A stretch of 5,139 nucleotides of DNA from JBFGWM01 sp041588495 (GTDB lineage: Bacteria > Pseudomonadota > Gammaproteobacteria > Pseudomonadales > JBFGWM01), in assembly GCA_041588495.1 (NCBI GenBank), contig JBFGWM010000204.1:1-5139 (forward strand). The letters run 5' to 3'. Below, in pieces: positions 1 to 5,139 of this stretch. The position numbers were made by a program, and so were the translations under genes. The notes below the pieces were generated by a model that did no database searches, was not told where the DNA came from, and was given only the letters and a program-made list of their open reading frames with translations. Every line of letters starts with the position of its first letter. The first letter of the stretch is position 1.

Positions 1-1418
1 AGTTTGCCCGCGCGTACGGGCTGCCAGTCCGTCAGGTCATTGCCCCCGCAACGGCGGACGCCACCGTCGACCTCGATAGCGGCGCCTATGTCGATGCGGG
101 CGTGCTGGTGAATTCCGGTCCCTTCGACGGGCTGGATTCGGCCGAAGCCTTCGATGACATCGCGGCTTACCTTTCCGAGCGAAAACTTGGTGACGTGCAG
201 GTGAATTTCCGGCTGCGCGACTGGGGCGTCTCGCGCCAGCGCTACTGGGGCGCTCCGATTCCCGTAGTGCACCGGGAAGACGGCACGGTGCTGCCGGTTG
301 CCGAGGATGACCTGCCAGTGGTGCTGCCGGAAAACATCCGCTACGAGGGTGGGGCCAATCCGTTGCACAGCATGACCGACTTCCTGAACGCAGGCACGGA
401 TGACGCGGAACAACCACTACGCCGTGAAACGGACACCTTCGATACCTTCATGGAATCGTCCTGGTACTACGCGCGCTTCGCCTGCCCGGACGCATCCGGC
501 ATGCTGGATGCCCGCGCAAACTACTGGCTCCCTGTGGATCAGTACATCGGCGGAATCGAACACGCCATCCTGCATCTGCTGTATGCGCGTTTTTTCCACC
601 GCCTGATGCGCGATGAAGGCCTTGTCGAAACCGACGAACCGTTCGCCAACCTGCTGACCCAGGGCATGGTGCTCAAGGACGGCAGCAAGATGTCCAAGTC
701 CAAGGGGAATACGGTCGATCCCCAGGAACTGATCGAGCGCTACGGCGCCGACACCGTGCGCCTGTTCATGATGTTCGCGGCGCCGCCTGAGCAGACCCTG
801 GAATGGTCGGACTCCGGCGTCGAGGGCGCCCACCGCTTCCTGCGCCGCCTGTGGAAGCTGATCGCGACCCACGAGGTTCCCGCGGAGACGGATGCGGTGA
901 TCGACCCCACCGGGCTTCCGGAGGACGAGGCCGCCCTGCTGCGCAAGACCCACCGCACGATCGCCAAGGTCAGCGACGACGTGAGCCGACGTTACACATT
1001 CAATACGGCGATCGCCGCGATCATGGAACTGGTCAACGAGATCAGCCGCTTCGGGGGTTCCTCGACCACCGGGGCGCTGATCCGCCACCGCGCCATCGAG
1101 GCGGTCGTCACGCTCCTGTCGCCGATCACGCCCCATGTGTGCCACGCCCTGTGGAAGGAACTGGGGCACGAGAATCCGGTCATCGACCAACCCTGGCCCG
1201 ACGCCGATTCCCGCGCGATGGCGGAAACCACGCTGCAGATGGCGGTACAGGTGAACGGCAAGGTGCGCGCCCAGATCCAGGTGGACGCGGCCGCCGATGA
1301 CGAGACCATCCGGCAGACCGCGCTGGCCGATGAGAACGTGCGACGGTTTACAGGTGAAAAGCCGCCGAGAAAGGTTATTATCGTACCCAGGAAACTGGTC
1401 AACATCGTGGTTGCCTGA
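1..1418 (+). CDS. leuS: Leucyl-tRNA synthetase, C-terminal part (5' end outside window)
   Basis: Class Ia aminoacyl-tRNA synthetase that charges tRNA-Leu with leucine in the cytoplasm. The reading frame is open from the window edge, with the first full codon at position 3, and gives 471 residues to a TGA stop. By comparison with E. coli LeuRS (860 aa), roughly the first 350 residues are missing: the HIGH motif and most of the CP1 editing domain. Visible in order (numbering from the first full codon): the end of the editing domain (1-45), the return to the catalytic core with RDWGVSRQRYWGAP (about 72-86), the ESSWYYARF stretch, IGGIEHAILHLLY, the ATP-binding KMSKS loop (229-233, nt 687-701), the helical anticodon-binding domain (about 250-385), and the small C-terminal domain beginning near VQVNGKVRAQ (415-424) and ending KLVNIVVA. 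The leucine-specific insertion that precedes KMSKS in E. coli LeuRS is absent. The identification is secure; an internal GTG at 102 is not the start, because homology continues upstream of it. Confidence 0.97.
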   Translation, partial: FARAYGLPVRQVIAPATADATVDLDSGAYVDAGVLVNSGPFDGLDSAEAFDDIAAYLSERKLGDVQVNFRLRDWGVSRQRYWGAPIPVVHREDGTVLPVAEDDLPVVLPENIRYEGGANPLHSMTDFLNAGTDDAEQPLRRETDTFDTFMESSWYYARFACPDASGMLDARANYWLPVDQYIGGIEHAILHLLYARFFHRLMRDEGLVETDEPFANLLTQGMVLKDGSKMSKSKGNTVDPQELIERYGADTVRLFMMFAAPPEQTLEWSDSGVEGAHRFLRRLWKLIATHEVPAETDAVIDPTGLPEDEAALLRKTHRTIAKVSDDVSRRYTFNTAIAAIMELVNEISRFGGSSTTGALIRHRAIEAVVTLLSPITPHVCHALWKELGHENPVIDQPWPDADSRAMAETTLQMAVQVNGKVRAQIQVDAAADDETIRQTALADENVRRFTGEKPPRKVIIVPRKLVNIVVA

Positions 1419-1445
1419 ACGGCGCGTCACCACGAGCAGGGCAGC

Positions 1446-1451
1446 AGGGAG
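1446..1451 (+). promoter_or_regulatory. Ribosome binding site of lptE
   Basis: AGGGAG lies 7 nt before the ATG at 1459, a good Shine-Dalgarno match at normal spacing. It supports this start over the longer in-frame opening that runs back into leuS and over the internal ATG at 1498. Confidence 0.7.
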
Positions 1452-1458
1452 AATCGCC

Positions 1459-2019
1459 ATGCAGTACAGCCTCATCAACCGGATCCGGGTCCTGGCCATG
1501 TGTCTCGTGATCACGGCACTCGCCGGTTGCGGATTTCACCTGCGCGGGCATTACGAACTTGCGCCCGAACTGCAGGTTATGAAGGTGCATGCACCGGACA
1601 GCTACAGCACCCTCGCCCGCAATATCAAGCGGCGGCTCATCGCGCTGGGCGTCGAACTTCCGGAGGCCGGAACCGAGAGCACGAACGCCTATTCCCTGAG
1701 CATCCTCGACGAAGAGAGCGACCGGCGCACGGTGTCCTACAACGACCAGGTCGAGGCCGCGGAGTACGAACTGGTGTCCCGCATCCGCTTCGAGGTGAAA
1801 TCGCCGCAGGGCTCCACGGTGCTGGGCCCGGTTTCGGTGCAGACCGAACGGGTGATCATCCACAGCCGCGGGCGCCTGCTCGGCGAGGCCGACGAGGAAG
1901 AACTGCTGCGCCGCGAAATGCAGGAGGAAACCGCGCACCGGGTACTCGGCATCCTGCGCCGCCTGTCCAGTGAGGACATCCGCCGCGCGATCGCGGAGCA
2001 GGAAGCCGCCGCCTCCTGA
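1459..2019 (+). CDS. lptE: LPS-assembly lipoprotein LptE (RlpB)
   Basis: Outer-membrane lipoprotein that plugs the LptD barrel and helps insert lipopolysaccharide into the outer leaflet, the last step of the Lpt transport route. The 186-residue product is close to the E. coli length (193). Residues 1-23 form a lipoprotein signal peptide: a basic start (N7-R8-I9-R10), a hydrophobic core, then lipobox L21-A22-G23-C24. The residue after the lipidated Cys is Gly rather than Asp, which by the Lol sorting rule fits outer-membrane delivery. The family motif CGFHLRG is at 24-30. The body fits the family: a YNDQVEAAEYEL strand region (94-105) and a charged helix near the C-terminus with RREMQEETAHRVLGILRRL (151-169). 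The start was chosen for its ribosome binding site; starting at M14 would remove the basic segment and leave too short a signal peptide. It follows leuS after 40 nt and precedes holA by 27 nt, as in the usual operon. Confidence 0.93.
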   Translation: MQYSLINRIRVLAMCLVITALAGCGFHLRGHYELAPELQVMKVHAPDSYSTLARNIKRRLIALGVELPEAGTESTNAYSLSILDEESDRRTVSYNDQVEAAEYELVSRIRFEVKSPQGSTVLGPVSVQTERVIIHSRGRLLGEADEEELLRREMQEETAHRVLGILRRLSSEDIRRAIAEQEAAAS

Positions 2020-2046
2020 AGGCGAAGACCCTCCGCGGATAACCCG

Positions 2047-3069
2047 ATGCGGATCAAGCCCGACGCGCTTCCAGGCGCCCTGCGTGAAAACCTGCCAGGC
2101 CTGGTCTGGATTTCCGGTGACGAACCCCTGCTGGTCGGGGAATGCCGCGACGCAGTCCGCGAGGCGGCACGCAAAGCCGGCTGCGAGGAACGTGTCTCTC
2201 TCCACGTACAACAGCACTTTGACTGGAACAGTCTCGTCGAGGCGTGCAGCGCGCGCTCCCTGTTTGCATCCCGCAGCCTGGTCGAACTCCACCTGCCGAC
2301 AGCGAAGCCCGGCACCGAGGGCGGCCGCATTCTTCGCGAACTCGCTGCGACGGCCGGCCAGGGCAACCTGCTGCTGATCCTGACCGGGCACGTGCCCGCA
2401 GGCGGGATGAAAACCGCCTGGATCCGGGCCCTCGACGACAATGGCTGGCACGTGCCGGTTTACGCCCCGGACCGCAAGCAACTGCCCGCGTGGATCGAGG
2501 GGCGCCTGGCGCGCCACGGGCTGCGCGCAGGGTCCGACGTGGTGCGGATTCTCGCCGAGTCCGCCGAGGGCAACCTGCTCGCCGCCAGCCAGGAGATCGA
2601 GAAACTGTCGCTGGTCGCCGGAGAGGAAAAGGAAATCAGCCTGCAGCTGCTCCGCGAGGCCCTCGCTGACGGCAGCCGATACGACGCCTTCGACACCGTT
2701 GATGCCGCCCTCGACGGTGACGCCGCCCGGGTCCTGCGCACCGTGGCCAGGTTACGCGAGGAAGGCGTCGAACTGCCCCCGGTGCTGGGCGCCCTCACCC
2801 GCGAGATTCGCGTGCTGGCCGCGCTCTGCGCGCCACCCGGCCCGGGCAAACGCACGGAAGCGGAGATCTTCACCAGGCAACGCATCTGGGAGTCCCGCAA
2901 GCAGTTGCTGCGCAAGGCCGCGCGCAGACACTCCAGCCAGAGCACCACGCAACTGGTGCGCCTCGCGGCGCGCATCGACATGGCGCTGCGCGGGCGGGAG
3001 GAGGGGGATCCGTGGATCGGATTGGAAACGCTGGCCCTGCGCGTCGCGGGCTGCCGCCCGGTGGCCTGA
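2047..3069 (+). CDS. holA: DNA polymerase III delta subunit (clamp loader)
   Basis: Delta is the clamp-loader subunit that opens the beta sliding clamp so it can be placed on primed DNA. The 340-residue product matches the family (343 in E. coli). Domain I starts with GDEPLLVGE (24-32). The beta-binding element SLFASR is at 71-76; its L72-F73 align with E. coli L73-F74, the hydrophobic pair that wedges into the clamp. Domain II contains EGNLLAASQEIEKLSL (174-189) and RYDAFDTVDAALDGD (211-225). The collar domain shows PPVLGALTREIR (244-255), RIWESRKQLL (279-288) and the C-terminal ARIDMALRG...DPWIGLETLALRVAG. As expected for delta there is no P-loop ATPase motif. The ATG at 2047 is the first possible start after the lptE stop in this frame, although no clear Shine-Dalgarno precedes it. 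It ends 7 nt before the stop of the convergent c-di-GMP gene. Confidence 0.95.
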   Translation: MRIKPDALPGALRENLPGLVWISGDEPLLVGECRDAVREAARKAGCEERVSLHVQQHFDWNSLVEACSARSLFASRSLVELHLPTAKPGTEGGRILRELAATAGQGNLLLILTGHVPAGGMKTAWIRALDDNGWHVPVYAPDRKQLPAWIEGRLARHGLRAGSDVVRILAESAEGNLLAASQEIEKLSLVAGEEKEISLQLLREALADGSRYDAFDTVDAALDGDAARVLRTVARLREEGVELPPVLGALTREIRVLAALCAPPGPGKRTEAEIFTRQRIWESRKQLLRKAARRHSSQSTTQLVRLAARIDMALRGREEGDPWIGLETLALRVAGCRPVA

Positions 3070-3076
3070 AGGGAAC
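3070..3076. other. Tail-to-tail junction between holA and the c-di-GMP gene
   Basis: Only 7 nt separate the holA TGA from the reverse-strand TGA. There is no room for an intergenic terminator, and no hairpin followed by a T-run is visible in either direction here. Transcripts from the two sides must therefore end inside the opposing gene, overlap, or stop by a Rho-dependent mechanism. Confidence 0.8.
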
Positions 3077-5139
3077 TCAGACGTCCATCGTCTTGCCCAG
3101 CAGCTCGGCGCAGGTCTCGGCATCCACCGGGCGACTGAAGAAGTAACCCTGCAGCACATCCGCGCCCTCGGCTTTCAGGAACTCGACGTGTTCCCTGGTC
3201 TCGACACCCTCGGCAATCGTCTTCAACTTCAGGCTCTTGGCCATCGCGATGATGGCACGCACGATGCCCGCGTCCTCGGGATTGTCGGTGACGTCGCGGA
3301 CGAAGGCCTGGTCGATCTTCAGGTAATCGATGGGGAAGCGCTTGAGGTAACTCAGTGACGAGTAACCCGTGCCGAAGTCGTCCACCGCGAGCGCAAGGCC
3401 GGTCGCCTTGAGCTCCTCGAGGGTGACGATGGTGTCCGTGGCATTGGACATGATCGTGCCCTCGGTGATTTCCAGTTCGAGGTACTCGGTGTCCAGGCCG
3501 ATTTCCTTCATGGTGCGTTCCACCGCCTTGGCAAATTTCTGCTGCCGGAACTGCTCACCGGCCAGGTTCACTGCGACCCGCACCCTTGGCAACCCCTGGT
3601 CCTGCCACGCCTTGCACTGCCGGCAGGCGGTGACCAGGACCCATTCGCCGAGCGGGAGGATCAGGCCGGTTTCCTCGGCCAGGGGGATGAATTCGCCGGG
3701 GGAGACCATGCCGAGGTCGGGGTTCATCCAGCGCACCAGCGCCTCCACCCCTGTAACCCTGCCGGATTTCACGTCGATTTGCGGCTGGTAGTGGAGCACC
3801 AGTTCGTCCTGTTCGAGGGCCTTGCGCAAGCGGTTCTCGAGTGAAAGCCGCTCCAGGGACCGCTCGTTCATGGATCCCGCGTAGAACTGGAAGTTGTTGC
3901 GGCCTTCCTTTTTCGCGTGGTACATCGCGGTATCCGCGTTCATCAGCAGGGTGTCCACGGTCTCGCCGTCATCCGGCGATATGACGATCCCCATGCTCGG
4001 CGTCACCACCACTTCCTGGCCACTCAGGGCCATCGGCACCGAGATGGCCTCGGTCACCTCGCGGGCCAGTTCGCGAACGTTTTCCGCGGCGTCGTCGACT
4101 CCTTCCAGCAGCAGCACGAACTCGTCGCCGCCGAGGCGAGCGGCAGTGGAGTAGGTCGTCGGGTCCTCCTCCTCCTCGTCGCGGCCATCGTAGTCCGTGT
4201 GTTCCATCATGACCTGCTTGAGGCGCTTGCCCATGCCCTTGAGCAACAGGTCGCCCATGCCGTGACCGAGAGTGTCGTTGATGCGTTGGAACACGTCGAG
4301 ATCGATGAGGAACACGGCGATATTGGTGCCCTGCTTCTGCGCGCGTTGCAGGGCGTGCTCCAGCCGGATGGAGAACAGCTGCCGGTTCGGCAGGCCGGTC
4401 AGGCTGTCGTAGAAGGCCAGGAAGCGCATGCGCTGCTCGGCCTCCTTCCGCTCGGTGATGTCGCGGATGACGGTCAGGACTTCGTTGTCCGCACTGATCA
4501 CCAGGCGGATTTCATAGTTCCGCGCCTCTTCTCCCGGCGGGAAATCGACTTCGACCGACTGGGTGCTGTGGCTTGCCATCGCATCCTTGACCAACTCCAG
4601 CATCGCGCGCTGGAAATTGTCGCCCATCACATCGCCCAGGGTACGATCCACCGTGTCCTCCACGGACAGCGGAATCTGCGCATCCTGGCCCAGGTGCATG
4701 TCGAGAATATCGCCCCACAGGCTCATCCGGATCATGGAATCCGGCATCGCCCGCAGCAGGGCCCGCGTACGCGCCTCGCTGATCTGCACGTTACGGAATG
4801 CCTCGCTGGCGCGCAGCATGTATCGCACCCGGTGCCCGAGTACCGGCCAGTTGAGCGGCTTCGAGGTGAAATCGGTGGCCCCGACCTCGTAGGCGCGGTT
4901 CACCGATTCGACGTCATCGAGTCCGGTGACCATGAGGATCGGGACGTGCTGGCCCTCCGGCATCTGGCGGATGCGCTTGCACGCGACGAAGCCGTTCATC
5001 TCCGGCATTTCCACGTCGAGCAGGATGATGTTGGGCGGCATACGTTCGACAGTCGCGAGGCATTCCACACCGTTCGATGCCTCAGCCACCGCGAAACCGG
5101 CGCGCTCCAACGTTTTGCGCATGAGCATGCGACTGGTCG
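3077..5139 (-). CDS. REC-PAS-GGDEF-EAL response regulator, likely bifunctional c-di-GMP enzyme (N-terminus outside window)
   Basis: Predicted to make and/or degrade the second messenger cyclic di-GMP under phosphorylation control. The frame is open to the right edge: three more residues (T-S-R) precede the Met at 5126-5128, and the receiver still lacks its first strand and acidic pair, so roughly 15 residues are missing and the Met is not the start. Numbering from that Met: receiver domain 1-107 with phosphoacceptor D38 (LLDVEMP), T68 and K90; PAS domain about 119-229 ending in RDITERKEAE; GGDEF domain about 235-418 with DSLTGLPNR, D276/D278, N284, D293 and RLGGDEF (331-337); EAL domain about 425-678 with E462, N521, E553, D583-D584 (DDFGTGYSSL), K604, E640 and Q660. 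The EAL spacings match those of active phosphodiesterases such as RocR. The GGDEF domain lacks the RxxD inhibitory site, carries an acidic insertion, and has Q281 where Lys is usual. No transmembrane segment is visible, so it is probably cytoplasmic. No partner histidine kinase lies in the window, and the promoter is outside it. Confidence 0.95.
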   Translation of the reverse strand, partial: TSRMLMRKTLERAGFAVAEASNGVECLATVERMPPNIILLDVEMPEMNGFVACKRIRQMPEGQHVPILMVTGLDDVESVNRAYEVGATDFTSKPLNWPVLGHRVRYMLRASEAFRNVQISEARTRALLRAMPDSMIRMSLWGDILDMHLGQDAQIPLSVEDTVDRTLGDVMGDNFQRAMLELVKDAMASHSTQSVEVDFPPGEEARNYEIRLVISADNEVLTVIRDITERKEAEQRMRFLAFYDSLTGLPNRQLFSIRLEHALQRAQKQGTNIAVFLIDLDVFQRINDTLGHGMGDLLLKGMGKRLKQVMMEHTDYDGRDEEEEDPTTYSTAARLGGDEFVLLLEGVDDAAENVRELAREVTEAISVPMALSGQEVVVTPSMGIVISPDDGETVDTLLMNADTAMYHAKKEGRNNFQFYAGSMNERSLERLSLENRLRKALEQDELVLHYQPQIDVKSGRVTGVEALVRWMNPDLGMVSPGEFIPLAEETGLILPLGEWVLVTACRQCKAWQDQGLPRVRVAVNLAGEQFRQQKFAKAVERTMKEIGLDTEYLELEITEGTIMSNATDTIVTLEELKATGLALAVDDFGTGYSSLSYLKRFPIDYLKIDQAFVRDVTDNPEDAGIVRAIIAMAKSLKLKTIAEGVETREHVEFLKAEGADVLQGYFFSRPVDAETCAELLGKTMDV
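4164..4177 (-). repeat. Short GAG codon run in the GGDEF insertion
   Basis: On the minus strand four consecutive GAG codons (E318-E321), flanked by GAC codons, encode the acidic run DEEEED. This is a triplet repeat of only four units. It may have helped the loop grow, but it is too short to call a contingency locus; a change of one unit would keep the frame. Confidence 0.5.

Noticed and set aside
102..104. GTG as a start for a shorter LeuRS
   Set aside because: The preceding codons read FARAYGLPVRQVIAP, clear LeuRS sequence, so the gene simply extends left of the window.
1347..1381. Possible internal promoter for lptE at the end of leuS (TTTACA and TATTAT)
   Set aside because: The boxes are 23 nt apart, well beyond the usual 16-18, and the AT-rich stretch encodes the conserved RKVIIVP segment of LeuRS, which explains it.
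417..1514. Long antisense open frame opposite leuS (365 codons)
   Set aside because: Opposite a secure leuS; the translation has no recognisable domain and is Arg, Gly and His rich, as expected from the codon bias of a high-GC gene read backwards.
1399..2517. Long antisense open frame opposite lptE and holA (372 codons)
   Set aside because: It spans two well-supported genes and their spacer, resembles no family I recognise, and is a typical high-GC shadow.
3047..3060. Small GC hairpin (CGGGC, 4-nt loop, GCCCG) at the end of holA
   Set aside because: Only 5 bp, inside coding sequence and with no T-run after it; such pairs are expected by chance at this GC content, so it is not called a terminator.
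2441..3358. 305-codon plus-strand frame overlapping holA and the end of the EAL gene
   Set aside because: Out of frame with holA and antisense to the EAL coding sequence; low-complexity Arg, Ala and Ser composition and no motif.
3369..4154. Plus-strand open frames inside the GGDEF-EAL gene
   Set aside because: Antisense to conserved catalytic motifs, with Ser and Arg rich translations and no plausible start signals.
5126..5128. ATG as the start of the response regulator
   Set aside because: The frame continues upstream with T-S-R, and the receiver would lack its first strand and acidic pair if it began here; the real start lies outside the window.

Overview
This GC-rich window carries four genes and almost no non-coding DNA. 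It looks like chromosomal core sequence from a gammaproteobacterium. The leuS-lptE-holA order is a common proteobacterial arrangement, and the LptE lipoprotein points to a Gram-negative outer membrane. The LeuRS and HolA sequences resemble gammaproteobacterial homologues, possibly those of the Chromatiales/Ectothiorhodospiraceae. That finer placement comes from memory and was not tested by a search.

Positions 1-3069 (+ strand) hold a compact, probably co-transcribed unit. First is the 3' part of leuS (leucyl-tRNA synthetase; the 5' end lies before the window). A 40-nt gap leads to lptE (outer-membrane lipoprotein of the LPS export machine), and a 27-nt gap leads to holA (delta subunit of the DNA polymerase III clamp loader). 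The three products act in translation, envelope biogenesis and replication. They share an ancient operon rather than a pathway.

Positions 3077-5139 (- strand) hold a convergent gene whose stop codon lies only 7 nt beyond the holA stop. It encodes a large c-di-GMP signalling response regulator with the order receiver (REC)-PAS-GGDEF-EAL. Its first residues, including the acidic pocket of the receiver, lie beyond the right edge. The GGDEF signature and every EAL catalytic position I could align are present, so both synthesis and hydrolysis of c-di-GMP are possible. The GGDEF domain lacks the inhibitory RxxD site, has an acidic insertion of about 16 residues there, and has Gln in place of the usual Lys of the FKxIND stretch.

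There are no RNA genes, mobile elements, CRISPR arrays, attachment sites or convincing terminators, and no gene-free stretch longer than 40 nt. I found no evidence of a new multi-gene system. The points worth a second look are details inside known families: a LeuRS without the leucine-specific insertion, the modified GGDEF domain, and the tight tail-to-tail junction after holA where nadD follows in E. coli.
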